Of a DNA stretch of 64,000 bases, positions 17,708 to 26,636 are shown piece after piece. The stretch is from a bacterium 1XD42-54. GTDB taxonomy: Bacteria; Bacillota; Clostridia; Lachnospirales; Lachnospiraceae. How positions within the stretch are numbered: the first letter of the stretch is position 1; every line of letters begins with the position of its first letter. A model generated the notes under the pieces. That model saw nothing but the letters and a program-made list of their open reading frames with translations, did not search any database and had not been told where the DNA came from. A program made the translations under genes and the position numbers. The stretch is from NCBI GenBank assembly GCA_003612585.1, contig RAZH01000007.1, forward strand, positions 124,001 to 188,000, written 5' to 3'.

Positions 17708-18232
17708 TCACTTTCCGTCATAGCAGATTACGGAATCCACATCATATGCTGCCAGTTTCTTGCGGCCCTCCAGACCTGCAAGCTCCATCAGAAAGATCAC
17801 TTTCACAACCTCGCCGCCAAGCTGCTCAATCAGCTTGATCGCCGCCTCTATCGTACCGCCTGTCGCAATCAGATCATCAATCACAACTACCTTTTGTCCC
17901 GGCTTTATGGAATCTTTATGCATCTCTATTTCCGCTGTGCCGTATTCCAGATCGTATTTCATGGAAATGGTTTCGCATGGCAGCTTTCCTTTTTTTCGAA
18001 CCGGAACAAATGGTTTATGCATATTGTACGCAACCGGAACGCCAAAAATGAATCCGCGCGACTCGGTACCCACCACCACATCGAACTCAATATCCTTCAG
18101 CTTTTCCTGCATCAGATTGATCGAAAGCTGCAAGCCGTCTGCATCCTGCAAAATACTCGTCACATCTCTGAAAATAATTCCCTCCTCAGGAAAATCCGGG
18201 ATGCTCCTGACATATTCTTCAATCTTCTTCAT
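17708..18232 (-). CDS. apt: Adenine phosphoribosyltransferase
   Basis: 174 aa. The PRPP-binding motif is VVVIDDLIATGGT and the adenine-site motif is ESRGFIFG. It salvages adenine to AMP using PRPP. The track begins at a TTG six codons earlier; ATG 18232 is preferred because GGGGGGA lies eight to nine bases upstream and the protein then begins MKKIEEYVRSIPDFP, as in homologues. It is the first gene of the minus-strand run leading to relA, with a predicted promoter just upstream. Confidence 0.95.
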   Translation of the reverse strand: MKKIEEYVRSIPDFPEEGIIFRDVTSILQDADGLQLSINLMQEKLKDIEFDVVVGTESRGFIFGVPVAYNMHKPFVPVRKKGKLPCETISMKYDLEYGTAEIEMHKDSIKPGQKVVVIDDLIATGGTIEAAIKLIEQLGGEVVKVIFLMELAGLEGRKKLAAYDVDSVICYDGK

Positions 18233-18293
18233 TTTAACCGTTCCCCCCAAATCCTCAAATCATACATATTTCACCAATATTACAATACACGTT

Positions 18294-18322
18294 AGTATAA
18301 CATTTTCCCTTATTTTTCGCAA
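18294..18322 (-). promoter_or_regulatory. Predicted promoter of the apt-relA run
   Basis: On the minus strand TTGCGA and TATACT are separated by 17 bases, about 60 bases before the apt ATG. Confidence 0.6.
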
Positions 18323-18334
18323 GGAGCAGATTCT

Positions 18335-18895
18335 CTATGAAAAAAAGCGCCGGTACACCCAGGATACACCTGCAAGAATCAAAATAACCGGCAGCAGTTT
18401 CCATAAAACGGCAAACACTGTACCAAGCACCAGAAAGAGAACAGCAAGCACCAGAAGCAATACGGCCCAGCTCTTCCAGCCGGTCTTGTATACCCTCACA
18501 TTTTTTCCGAAACGGCTGTCATAATTTCCGCCCGTTCCATTCCAATGGTCTCCGGCAGCGTCTTCTGTATACACCGTTTCCTGATAATTGCCATTGTCAT
18601 CCTGTGTATACACTGTTTTCTGATAAGTACTTTCTCCATTTTGCGAATATACAGTCCTGCGCTGCCCGTAACCGGCGCTTTGCTGCTCTTCCTTCTGCTC
18701 ATCTACCTCCAGGATCGTGCGGGCAATCAGCCGCGGATCGCCAAGCCCTGAGAGTACCTCTGCCTCCGTTTTTCCGGCTGCTGTTTCCCGCCTGATATAA
18801 TCCTCGTAATAACGCAGATTATCCAACACCTCTGCCTCCGACAGTTCTCGCCGCAGTGCACGTCCCAGTATATCCAAAAACTCCTGTCTGGTCAT
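18335..18895 (-). CDS. DUF1700/HAAS-type membrane protein with TVY repeats
   Basis: 186 aa. The N-terminal about 65 residues (MTRQEFLDILGRALRRELSE, then YYEDYIRRE) match the HAAS/DUF1700 helical domain, which usually pairs with PadR-type regulators in Firmicutes; no PadR gene is adjacent. A Gln/Asn/Thr-rich linker follows with three copies of a roughly 13-residue unit (RTVYSQ, KTVYTQ, ETVYTE). The C-terminus has two closely spaced hydrophobic segments (about 138-157 and 160-178), suggesting a membrane hairpin. Function is unknown. It ends 102 bases upstream of apt. Confidence 0.7.
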   Translation of the reverse strand: MTRQEFLDILGRALRRELSEAEVLDNLRYYEDYIRRETAAGKTEAEVLSGLGDPRLIARTILEVDEQKEEQQSAGYGQRRTVYSQNGESTYQKTVYTQDDNGNYQETVYTEDAAGDHWNGTGGNYDSRFGKNVRVYKTGWKSWAVLLLVLAVLFLVLGTVFAVLWKLLPVILILAGVSWVYRRFFS

Positions 18896-19076
18896 TTTCC
18901 CTCCTGTAAAAATTTTATAAAAGGCGCGTAAAACCTACGCTCCCATAATTTAAGTTGCTGATGGTTACTAATATACTCCAAACCTGTTTCCAACGCAAGC
19001 CATCTGCAACAGAAAACTGCCGCAATGTGAAGAAGAGCGCCTTTCACTCAGCCCTTCCCCCTGCGGCAAGTTCCCC

Positions 19077-20813
19077 TTATTTCCTCTCTGCTTTTTCTCT
19101 TTTTAACGTCCGAATCCCTTCAATCGCTAGGACAACTGCCAGGATCACAAGCAGCGTACCAATCCCCGCTCGCGTCCACATCCATCCCGTCCCCGCCGCG
19201 CCTTCTGAAGCTGCGCTTTTCACATTAGTCACAATCGTCTGACACAGCGAAACGATCGTCACAACAAGCATGAATGCCATGGGCAAAAGAAACATTCGGT
19301 TGTTTTTCCCCATCTTTCCAAGCCACGCCGCAACCGCAAGAAGGCCAAGTGCCGCAAGAAGCTGATTTGCAGCGCCAAACAGTGGCCAGATATTGGCATA
19401 TCCAGTCATTCCAAGCGCGACGCCAAGCACTACCGTAATCACCGTCGCTACATACGGATTGGTCAGCGTTTTTTTGATTCCCTCAGTCTCCCCACGCGTC
19501 TGTCCCGGCTCAAGCCAAAATTCCTGGAACATATAACGCGCAAGGCGTGTAGCTGTGTCCAGTGAGGTCAGACAGAATGCAGATACTGCCAGAATCAGCA
19601 TCGAATAGATTACTTTCTGTGCACCTGCAAGAAACGGAATCGTCGCACACATGCGTGAAATACCCGTTGCAAACACAACCGTCGGGTTCGTAATCCCGTC
19701 CGGCCCCGGAACATACTCGTTCCAGATAAAACCGACTGCGCACAGAGAAATCAGCGCGAGCGCACATTCAATCAACATACCGCCATAAGCAATCGGTTTC
19801 GCATCCGACTCCCGGTCCAGCTGTTTCGCCGTTGTTCCAGAACCAACCAGAGAATGAAATCCGGAGATGGCCCCGCAGGCAATCGTTACAAACAATGCCG
19901 GAAATAAAGTGCCCAACGATACGCCGCTTCCTTTCTCTGCGCTGTCGAAAAAGCCAGTGAAAGCCGGAATATCAAGTGTCGGGTGTGCCCCTAGAATCCC
20001 CACCACTGCCACGATCATCATACCATAAAGCAAAAAAGAGCTTAAATAGTCACGCGGCTGCAACAAAATCCACACTGGTGTGACAGATGCAACTGCAATA
20101 TAAATCCCTACGATAATCATCCATACATTTGCACTCAGATAGATGGGATGCCAATTCAGACCTACTGCCATACATGCAAGGATAGCTCCTACACCAATTA
20201 CAGTAGATACGCCAAGCGAAGCATTTCTTCTGTATACCATCATCCCAAAAATAATCGCAACTACAATAAACAGTACAGAAATCATGGCCGTCGATGCGTT
20301 TGCCGCACTTGCCGCTTGATCCAGCACACCTGCGTCGTCGTAAGACGCCTTAAACGTATTGGCCACAATAGAAGCAAATGCCGCCACAACAAGAATCAGC
20401 GTCAGATACGAAAAAATGATAAATAATTTCTTTGCACGCGTGCCAATCGAGGCCGCAATCACTTCACCGATGGACTGTCCCTTATTTCTTACAGAGGCAA
20501 ACAGCGCTCCGAAATCGTGCACGCCTCCAAAGAAAATGCCTCCGATCAATACCCACAGCATCACCGGAATCCAGCCAAATACCGCAGCCTGGATCGGTCC
20601 GTTAATCGGTCCTGCTCCTGCAATAGATGAAAAATGATGCCCCATCAGCACCGGCGCTTTTGCCGGAACATAGTCATTCCCATCCTCAAGTTCATGTGCG
20701 GGCGTTCTCCTGGATACATCAACACCCCACTGCTCTGCCAGCCACTTTCCATAGAAAACATAGCCAAGAACAAGAACTGCAATACCAACCAGTAAAATTA
20801 CTACCGCATTCAT
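19077..20813 (-). CDS. cstA: Carbon starvation protein CstA (pyruvate/peptide transporter family)
   Basis: A 578-aa polytopic membrane protein. It carries the family hallmarks GHHFSSIAGAGPINGPI and GGVHDFGALFASVRNKGQSIGEV near the N-terminus and FHSLVGSGTTAKQL in the centre, with about 15 hydrophobic segments. CstA proteins import pyruvate (Escherichia coli CstA/BtsT) or have been linked to peptide use. GGAGG lies just before the ATG. A small gene of unknown function ends 21 bases upstream, so the two form an operon whose promoter carries a striking direct repeat. Confidence 0.93.
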   Translation of the reverse strand: MNAVVILLVGIAVLVLGYVFYGKWLAEQWGVDVSRRTPAHELEDGNDYVPAKAPVLMGHHFSSIAGAGPINGPIQAAVFGWIPVMLWVLIGGIFFGGVHDFGALFASVRNKGQSIGEVIAASIGTRAKKLFIIFSYLTLILVVAAFASIVANTFKASYDDAGVLDQAASAANASTAMISVLFIVVAIIFGMMVYRRNASLGVSTVIGVGAILACMAVGLNWHPIYLSANVWMIIVGIYIAVASVTPVWILLQPRDYLSSFLLYGMMIVAVVGILGAHPTLDIPAFTGFFDSAEKGSGVSLGTLFPALFVTIACGAISGFHSLVGSGTTAKQLDRESDAKPIAYGGMLIECALALISLCAVGFIWNEYVPGPDGITNPTVVFATGISRMCATIPFLAGAQKVIYSMLILAVSAFCLTSLDTATRLARYMFQEFWLEPGQTRGETEGIKKTLTNPYVATVITVVLGVALGMTGYANIWPLFGAANQLLAALGLLAVAAWLGKMGKNNRMFLLPMAFMLVVTIVSLCQTIVTNVKSAASEGAAGTGWMWTRAGIGTLLVILAVVLAIEGIRTLKREKAERK

Positions 20814-20834
20814 GTTGTTTCCTCCTTTTCCTTT

Positions 20835-21356
20835 TCATGAATTTAGTATAGTGTTCATAAATTTCGCGTTCCCGCGTCCCATCCTGTTTGTCAGAACCTG
20901 AGTTCCTTCCCGGACGATGGCAGCTGTATGGAGGTTCATCCAGCCATACCATGAAAAATGAAAGCTCTTATAGACCCTGCATTTTTGCAATGCCTTCCTG
21001 GCCTCCATTGTACACGTATCGCAGACAAACACAACTGTAATATAGCTGTACATATGGCCCGGTTTTGGATCAATCAGTTTCATACCCTGCTCATATGCAT
21101 ACGATTTGCATGTCTCATATAGTTCCTTGGTGAGCGCAGGAACTGAAAAAACATAAACAAATTCATTGCTGTCTGCCTCCCACAGCTTTGCCTTTTTCAA
21201 AAGCACATATTTCTCAGAATGCGCAAAAAAATGGCAGCACCCCTTCAGCGGCAAACCATCGGCACGCTCCATCTCATATCGCTCAACATTGAAATATGAT
21301 TGATATCCTCTGAAAAGCCTGTCCAAAAGCTGTTCCCGGCTCAACGTCAGCTCCAT
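20835..21356 (-). CDS. Conserved-type hypothetical protein co-transcribed with cstA
   Basis: 173 aa, no signal peptide or membrane segment. It opens MELTLSREQLLDRLFRGYQSYFNV and contains several cysteines and aromatic clusters (GCCHFFAHSEKYVLL, CDTCTMEARKALQKC). I do not recognise a named domain. The 21-base spacing to cstA, the shared promoter and a good ribosome site (AGGAGAGGC) suggest a role tied to CstA, perhaps regulation or assembly; this is inference from context only. Confidence 0.7.
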   Translation of the reverse strand: MELTLSREQLLDRLFRGYQSYFNVERYEMERADGLPLKGCCHFFAHSEKYVLLKKAKLWEADSNEFVYVFSVPALTKELYETCKSYAYEQGMKLIDPKPGHMYSYITVVFVCDTCTMEARKALQKCRVYKSFHFSWYGWMNLHTAAIVREGTQVLTNRMGRGNAKFMNTILNS

Positions 21357-21387
21357 ATGCCTCTCCTTTTCCGTTTTTCTTAAATCA

Positions 21388-21419
21388 TAAATTTTTTCTA
21401 AACTTCTAAATTTTTTCTA
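21388..21419 (-). repeat. Perfect 13-bp direct repeat downstream of the cstA-operon promoter
   Basis: TAAATTTTTTCTA occurs twice, separated by AACTTC (period 19). It lies immediately downstream of the predicted -10, between the promoter and the first gene. This is a candidate operator for an unidentified regulator. Confidence 0.6.
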
Positions 21420-21421
21420 GA

Positions 21422-21450
21422 ATTATAATCTAACATGCAAAAAATTGCAA
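21422..21450 (-). promoter_or_regulatory. Predicted promoter of the cstA operon
   Basis: TTGCAA and TATAAT are separated by 17 bases on the minus strand, upstream of the 13-bp direct repeat. Confidence 0.65.
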
Positions 21451-21461
21451 CACCCGCATCC

Positions 21462-21512
21462 AAAAAACAGGAGAACAATACCTTTTAGGTATTATCCCCC
21501 TGTTTTTTATTT
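21462..21512 (-). terminator. Terminator of the LCP-family gene
   Basis: A long stem built from AAAACAGG/CCTGTTTT plus ATAATACC/GGTATTGT has a short loop and ends in T6 on the minus strand, 16 bases after the stop codon. Confidence 0.8.
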
Positions 21513-21527
21513 TATTCTCATTTTATT

Positions 21528-22400
21528 CTAATCTAATGACTCGTGAAGACGTTTGATGGTTTTCTCAAAATCAGGCACAAGCATTTCATGATCCGAATAG
21601 TACAGATCATCGTAAGGTATGCGATCCTCCTGCAGATCATAGGACGCCAGCTCGGGAAGCTGGGCCATCAGTTCCAGCATTTCCACAGCGCTGTAATCAT
21701 GCTGAATGGACGGAATCACACGCGTTGCAAGAGCTGCCAGTTTTTCTGCATCTAAATTTTTCACTCCGGAAAAAATCTGTTTCAGGATATCTCTCTGGCG
21801 CTGTGTACGCTGATAATCGTTATTGCCCACATAACGGATACGGGCATACGCCACGGCCTGATTGCCATTCAGAACATACACGCCTCCACATGGAAGATAG
21901 TCCTCCCATGCCTCCATGCTGGTCAGATAACCGTTCAGCCATTTACATTCCGCATCTGTTATTTCTATCTCTACACCGCCTACGATGTCTATAACCTCTG
22001 CCATAGACCTGAAATCAACCACTGCATAATGATCAATCGACAACTCGTAGTTGTCTTCCAGCGTCTCCTGCAGTTTTTCAGGTCCTCCTACCGCATACGC
22101 ATAGTTCAGTTTATGAACTCCGTGTTCTGGAATATCGGCATACAAATCCCTCATAAATGAGGTCAGGATAATTTTTTCTTCCTCCGGCTTCACGGTTGCC
22201 AGAATCATCGTATCTGAATTTCCGTTCCAGCTGTCGTCCCGGTGGTCTGTTCCAATCAAAAGGATATTCATCGTTTCCGTCCGATTTTCAGCCGCCGTCA
22301 CCGAAAGCCCACTGGTCGCAATCACTGCCCCGCAAAGAAATGCTGACACAGCCCGGCAAACCCTGCCTGCTGCCAGCCCTTTTTTCCAACTTCTCTTCAT
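21528..22400 (-). CDS. LytR-CpsA-Psr (LCP) family cell-wall protein
   Basis: 290 aa. After a signal-anchor (about 10-35) comes the LCP domain: MNILLIGTDHR, then DTMILATV, TSFMRDLYADIP, KLNYAYAVGGPE, YAVVDFRSMAEVIDIVGGVEIE and YARIRYVGNNDYQRTQRQRDIL. The arginine/aspartate residues that bind the pyrophosphate lipid are present. LCP enzymes attach teichoic acids or capsule polymers to peptidoglycan outside the membrane. The size is near the family minimum. It stands alone with its own terminator. Confidence 0.9.
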   Translation of the reverse strand: MKRSWKKGLAAGRVCRAVSAFLCGAVIATSGLSVTAAENRTETMNILLIGTDHRDDSWNGNSDTMILATVKPEEEKIILTSFMRDLYADIPEHGVHKLNYAYAVGGPEKLQETLEDNYELSIDHYAVVDFRSMAEVIDIVGGVEIEITDAECKWLNGYLTSMEAWEDYLPCGGVYVLNGNQAVAYARIRYVGNNDYQRTQRQRDILKQIFSGVKNLDAEKLAALATRVIPSIQHDYSAVEMLELMAQLPELASYDLQEDRIPYDDLYYSDHEMLVPDFEKTIKRLHESLD

Positions 22401-22452
22401 GAATAATTCCTTGCCTCTCCTTTTTTATGAATTGAATCAATATCGAAAATCT

Positions 22453-24105
22453 TTAGTTTTTATCCTGCTCCGGTTTCACAAGGCCTACTAAAACCTCGCT
22501 CCCGCAGGCCTCCTCTATATTTACTGTGTGATTCACAATCCTCAGATAGCTGTTCAGTACCTCAACAAAGGTAAGCCCCTGCTCGAATCCACACTCTTTA
22601 TTTTTCAGGCGCTCCATATGGTTCGTCTGTGCCTTGGATACTCTTTTGATTATCTTGCGTTCCATCTTGCGCAGCGCCAGCCAGTTCTCCGGCGTAATGC
22701 TCTGCTCCCGAAACAGCTTCATCGTACCTTCCAGAAGCTTCAGATCCATATCACAGATTTCCAGCAGCTCGTCTTTCGCCGCACCGGAATAAATGAACCC
22801 GCCCTCCACACATTTCTCATTCTGTTCCATGATCTTTATCGCATGATCGCCAATCTGCTCCAGATCGTTGATGACATGGAATGCACAGCCCATATACTGA
22901 GACACCCTTGCCGGAAGCTCCAGTGAATTGATTGTGGTCAGATAATCCGTAATCTCGGAAGCCAGGTAGTCAACAATTTCTTCGCCTTCGCGAATGCGGT
23001 TTGCGTCCATCAGATCATGCGTAAGCAGTCCTTCTGAAGCCTTCGTAAGATTGTCACGCACAAAGCTTCCCATACGCTCCACTTCTTTGCCAACCTGCAG
23101 CGCGATAACGGCAGGGGAACCTACCGGCATATCCGGGTCAATATATTCAAGCCGGAATGCACTCTCGTGCGCCTGCTTCGGAACGATCATATAGGTCCAC
23201 TTTACAACGAAATTTACAAGCGGAAGCAAAATCACACCAGTCACTACCTTAAACAGTATATGATAAACAGAAATTTGGAACACACCGCCTGGCACATATG
23301 TCTCTATCAGACTCGTCAGCGGCGTAAGCATGGATATCGGAACAAAAAGAACGGCGCCGACAACATTGAAAATCAAATAAATAATGGCAGCACGTTTTGC
23401 ATTATTCTTGGCATTTAACGCCGACAAAAGAGGCGGCGCGGAAGATCCAACGTTGATTCCGCAGATGATAAAAGATGCAAAATACAATGGCATAAGCCCC
23501 TGCATCGCCAAAGCCTGCAAAACACCGACTGCGGCAGAAGAGCTCTGAATCACTGCACACAAAACCACACCTACCACAAAGCCCAGGAGCGGATTCTTTG
23601 CATTCATAATAAAATTCTGGAAAGGCGCGAAATCCTTCAGAGGAGACATCGCACTGCTCATTGTATGAAGTCCCTGGAACAAAAGACCGAAGCCCAGAAT
23701 TACCTGCCCGATATACCGGTTCCGTTTGCGCTTCGCATATAGAAGCATCGCGGCTCCAAGACAGATACACACCGGCGCAATGCCTGATACATCGAGCGCA
23801 ATCAAAACACTCGTAATCGTCGTACCAATATTGGCACCGAAAATAACTCCTGTTGCCTGCGCGAGATCCATGATCTCCGCATTGATAAAGCCCATCACCA
23901 TTACTGTAGTCGCAGAAGATGACTGAATCACCACGGTAACAAGGGCGCCCAGCAGAAAGCCGGCGATACGGTTACGCGTCAGCTTTTCCAACAGATCCTT
24001 CATTTTCGGACCTGCTGCCAGTTCGAGTCCTTCGCCCATATATTTCATACCGAACAAAAAGAGACCCAAACCTCCTGCCAATGAAATAATACTGCCAATT
24101 CCCAT
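22453..24105 (-). CDS. Na+/phosphate symporter (NptA/PF02690 type) with PhoU-like C-terminus
   Basis: 550 aa from ATG 24105. The first about 310 residues are membrane segments holding two copies of the QSSSA signature (VTVVIQSSSATTVMVMG, AVIQSSSAAVGVLQAL). Residues about 340-540 are a soluble PhoU-like helical domain. The family moves phosphate with sodium. The start is uncertain: the track begins at a TTG 19 codons earlier, and a TTG seven codons before the ATG has a better ribosome site (AGGGAG); the ATG is chosen because homologues start with the GGLGLFLFGM segment. No phosphate-regulon genes are adjacent. Confidence 0.88.
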   Translation of the reverse strand: MGIGSIISLAGGLGLFLFGMKYMGEGLELAAGPKMKDLLEKLTRNRIAGFLLGALVTVVIQSSSATTVMVMGFINAEIMDLAQATGVIFGANIGTTITSVLIALDVSGIAPVCICLGAAMLLYAKRKRNRYIGQVILGFGLLFQGLHTMSSAMSPLKDFAPFQNFIMNAKNPLLGFVVGVVLCAVIQSSSAAVGVLQALAMQGLMPLYFASFIICGINVGSSAPPLLSALNAKNNAKRAAIIYLIFNVVGAVLFVPISMLTPLTSLIETYVPGGVFQISVYHILFKVVTGVILLPLVNFVVKWTYMIVPKQAHESAFRLEYIDPDMPVGSPAVIALQVGKEVERMGSFVRDNLTKASEGLLTHDLMDANRIREGEEIVDYLASEITDYLTTINSLELPARVSQYMGCAFHVINDLEQIGDHAIKIMEQNEKCVEGGFIYSGAAKDELLEICDMDLKLLEGTMKLFREQSITPENWLALRKMERKIIKRVSKAQTNHMERLKNKECGFEQGLTFVEVLNSYLRIVNHTVNIEEACGSEVLVGLVKPEQDKN

Positions 24106-24295
24106 TTGTACTTTACAGGGAAGCAAAAACTTCTCCCTGCATCCTCCCTCAAACAAATTCAACTACCCACCGCCTGCAAAAGCAGAAGTTTGCCATTTGG
24201 ATATAGAATAACACAAAGAATGTCGAAATGTAAAGAGGATGTAATAAAATATAAAAAATCATGTAAAATTTTGTCGAATAACCGCAGTAAAACGC

Positions 24296-24325
24296 AAAAA
24301 GACCACCGCAAACTGCGGCAGTCTT
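24296..24325 (-). terminator. Terminator of fba
   Basis: GACTGCCGCA and TGCGGTGGTC form a stem with a three-base loop, followed by T5 on the minus strand. Confidence 0.85.
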
Positions 24326-24354
24326 CTCTTTGGAATCTCGCTTTAAAAAATCGC

Positions 24355-25323
24355 TCAGGCTTTGTTTTCGCTGCCAAGAACGTTTTTAATCTTATGAGCA
24401 ACCATCTCTTTCACAGCCTGACGAGCCGGTTTCAGATACTGACGCGGGTCAAAGTGATCCGGATGCTCTGCAAAGTATTTGCGGATATTTCCAGTCATAG
24501 CAAGACGGATATCGGAGTCAATGTTGATCTTGCAAACTGCAAGCTCAGCTGCATGACGAAGCTCATGCTCCGGAATACCGATTGCATCCGGCATGTTTCC
24601 GCCGTACTGGTTCACCATCTTTACAAAATCCTGCGGAACAGAAGAGGAACCATGAAGAACGATCGGGAAGCCCGGAAGGCGCTTGATACACTCTTCCAGT
24701 ACGTCAAAGCGAAGTGGCGGCGGAACAAGGATTCCATCTGCATTTCTGGTACACTGGGACGCTTTGAATTTGTATGCGCCATGGCTTGTACCAATAGCGA
24801 TTGCAAGAGAATCACAGCCTGTTCTGTCAACGAACTCTTCTACTTCTTCCGGACGTGTATAGCTTTCCTGTCCTGCTTCAACAACTACTTCATCTTCGAC
24901 ACCTGCCAGAGTACCAAGCTCAGCCTCAACGACTACGCCATGTGCATGTGCATATTCAACAACCTGCTTTGTCAGTGCGATATTGTCTTCGAAGGATTTG
25001 GAAGAAGCATCGATCATAACAGATGTGAATCCACCGTCAATACAGCTCTTGCAAAGTTCAAACGTATCGCCGTGATCCAAATGCAGCGCGATCGGAATCT
25101 GCGGATTCTCAGCAACAGCAGCTTCCACCAATTTTACAAGATAGGTGTGGTTCGCATATGCACGTGCTCCTTTGGATACCTGAAGAATCACCGGGCTGTT
25201 GAGCTCGCCTGCTGCTTCTGTGATACCCTGAACGATTTCCATGTTGTTAACGTTGAATGCGCCGATTGCGTATCCGCCGTCATAAGCTTTTTTAAACATT
25301 TCTGTTGTTGTAACTAAAGCCAT
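24355..25323 (-). CDS. fba: Fructose-bisphosphate aldolase, class II
   Basis: A 322-aa zinc-dependent aldolase. Metal ligands appear in ALHLDHGDTFE and later HGSSSVP; the active-site loop is GFTSVMIDASSKSFEDN. It splits fructose-1,6-bisphosphate to DHAP and glyceraldehyde-3-phosphate in glycolysis. It carries an AGGAGG ribosome site and its own terminator. It is monocistronic, divergent from the tRNA-Gly gene. Start and length are typical of the Clostridia class IIA/B aldolases. Confidence 0.95.
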   Translation of the reverse strand: MALVTTTEMFKKAYDGGYAIGAFNVNNMEIVQGITEAAGELNSPVILQVSKGARAYANHTYLVKLVEAAVAENPQIPIALHLDHGDTFELCKSCIDGGFTSVMIDASSKSFEDNIALTKQVVEYAHAHGVVVEAELGTLAGVEDEVVVEAGQESYTRPEEVEEFVDRTGCDSLAIAIGTSHGAYKFKASQCTRNADGILVPPPLRFDVLEECIKRLPGFPIVLHGSSSVPQDFVKMVNQYGGNMPDAIGIPEHELRHAAELAVCKINIDSDIRLAMTGNIRKYFAEHPDHFDPRQYLKPARQAVKEMVAHKIKNVLGSENKA

Positions 25324-25440
25324 AGTTTAATCCTCCTAAAATAAATTTCTTCCCTATTCTAACACACATTCTTTTTATTTACGATATTTTTTTCTCAAAA
25401 ACACCAAAAAAATTTTTTTGAAATTTTTTCTAAAAACCTG

Positions 25441-25469
25441 TTGACAGATCGAAAAAGATGTAGTATAGT
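25441..25469 (+). promoter_or_regulatory. Promoter of tRNA-Gly
   Basis: TTGACA and TATAGT are separated by 17 bases, about 50 bases before the mature tRNA. Confidence 0.8.
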
Positions 25470-25517
25470 CTTAGATGTTCCGAGGAACACGAAAACAAAG
25501 CAAACAAAACAGCATAT

Positions 25518-25589
25518 GCGCGAGTGGCTCAGTGGTGGAGTATCGCCTTGCCAAGGCGAGGGTCGCGGGTTCGAATCCCGTCTCGCGCT
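25518..25589 (+). tRNA. tRNA-Gly (GCC)
   Basis: 72 nt with a full cloverleaf: acceptor GCGCGAG/CTCGCGC, D-arm with GGCTCAGTGGTGGAGT, anticodon stem TCGCC/GGCGA holding loop TTGCCAA (anticodon GCC), and T-arm CGGGTTCGAATCCCG. CCA is not encoded. It is a single tRNA gene with its own promoter and terminator. Confidence 0.96.
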
Positions 25590-25596
25590 CTTAAAA

Positions 25597-25624
25597 AACT
25601 CTTAGTTTTAAGAGTTCTTTTTTT
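25597..25624 (+). terminator. Terminator of tRNA-Gly
   Basis: AACTCTTA and TAAGAGTT form an 8-bp stem with loop GTTT, followed by a run of seven T. Confidence 0.9.
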
Positions 25625-25712
25625 GTCTGTAAACATAAAATTTTCCATTTCATAATACGATCACAAAGGAGTACAAAGTACAATCACGATTTCGATTCAT
25701 TTTGTTCACAAC

Positions 25713-25759
25713 AACAGGCAGTACCCTCCGGCCTGGCATCCCGGAAAATACTGCCTGTT
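25713..25759. terminator. Hairpin downstream of the nitroreductase-fold gene
   Basis: An 11-bp perfect stem, AACAGGCAGTA with TACTGCCTGTT, and an inner CCGG-containing loop lie 32 bases after the stop codon of the minus-strand gene. The U tract is weak, so it may be a partly Rho-independent terminator. Confidence 0.5.
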
Positions 25760-25790
25760 TGAAACGAATTTCTGTTACTATCTATTCGAT

Positions 25791-26636
25791 CTATATTTGC
25801 TCCAGAGTCTTAAATACCGGCCGCATCGTTCCTGGGCTGGCTTTCTTCACTGTGCGCAGCACCTCTACGCGGTCTTCTCTCCTGCAAAGGGTCAGCAAGC
25901 AACGCGGAGCCTCCGTATCCACAGCTACAAGATCAATCCAGAGCTCTTCTGCCGCAGCCATTAGTTCTGCTGCTACAACCCCTGCTTCAAATCTGCACGC
26001 GTCTGCTTTCCGCGCTGATACCGGTCGGCTCATCAGACAAATGTGGTTCTCTTTGCAGACCACCTGTATATCCCTCTGCTTCGCCCATAAGCGTCTGTGC
26101 GCAGCCAATATTTCTTCCGCCCAGCCTTCTCGATTTTCCTGAAAAATGCAAGGACGTTCCTGTGAGTCTTCCGCCCCAGACGAAAACTGCCCAAGAGAAG
26201 AAGCGCCAAAAATTACGGCTGCCATGCAATGCTCGCCCGCCTTTGCTTTCTGCTGCATCCACACAGCCGGATTCTTCCATACAGCCGCCGGAATGCCCAG
26301 AAATTGCAGATAATTCACCAGCTGTCCGGCTACATATCCGCTGTTCAGATACCGGTTCTCCTGATCCTTCAGATACCTCCTGCCGTCTCCAATCCGTGCA
26401 CCTTCCTTCTCATCCTCTGCAAAGATCAGAAGAAAATACGGCGCGCAACCGGTTGCATGTCCCGCCTTTTTTCTGTCCGATTCCCCAGCAAATGCTATAC
26501 GGATATCAGAAGACTGCTTCAATCCATCCAGCTTCTCCGCATAAGCCATAATCTGCGCGAGAACCGATTTATCTATTCTCTGTGTTCGTATTTGTTCTTT
26601 CGTTTTTCTATTTCTTCTGTTAAAAAATAAACCCAT
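25791..26636 (-). CDS. Nitroreductase-fold protein (TM1586-like)
   Basis: 281 aa from ATG 26636 (the track opens at a GTG five codons earlier; both share a weak AAGGTGG site). The segment NSGYVAGQLVNYLQFLGIPAAVW matches the flavin-site region of the putative nitroreductase TM1586 family, and the overall length fits a two-lobed version. Such proteins probably bind FMN and reduce unknown substrates. The sequence is otherwise diverged and the substrate cannot be stated. It is monocistronic with an AT-rich upstream region. Confidence 0.6.
   Translation of the reverse strand: MGLFFNRRNRKTKEQIRTQRIDKSVLAQIMAYAEKLDGLKQSSDIRIAFAGESDRKKAGHATGCAPYFLLIFAEDEKEGARIGDGRRYLKDQENRYLNSGYVAGQLVNYLQFLGIPAAVWKNPAVWMQQKAKAGEHCMAAVIFGASSLGQFSSGAEDSQERPCIFQENREGWAEEILAAHRRLWAKQRDIQVVCKENHICLMSRPVSARKADACRFEAGVVAAELMAAAEELWIDLVAVDTEAPRCLLTLCRREDRVEVLRTVKKASPGTMRPVFKTLEQI

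Noticed and set aside
24106-25317. 403-aa plus-strand ORF opposite fba
   Set aside because: Antisense shadow; the fba frame has a full set of catalytic motifs and a ribosome site.
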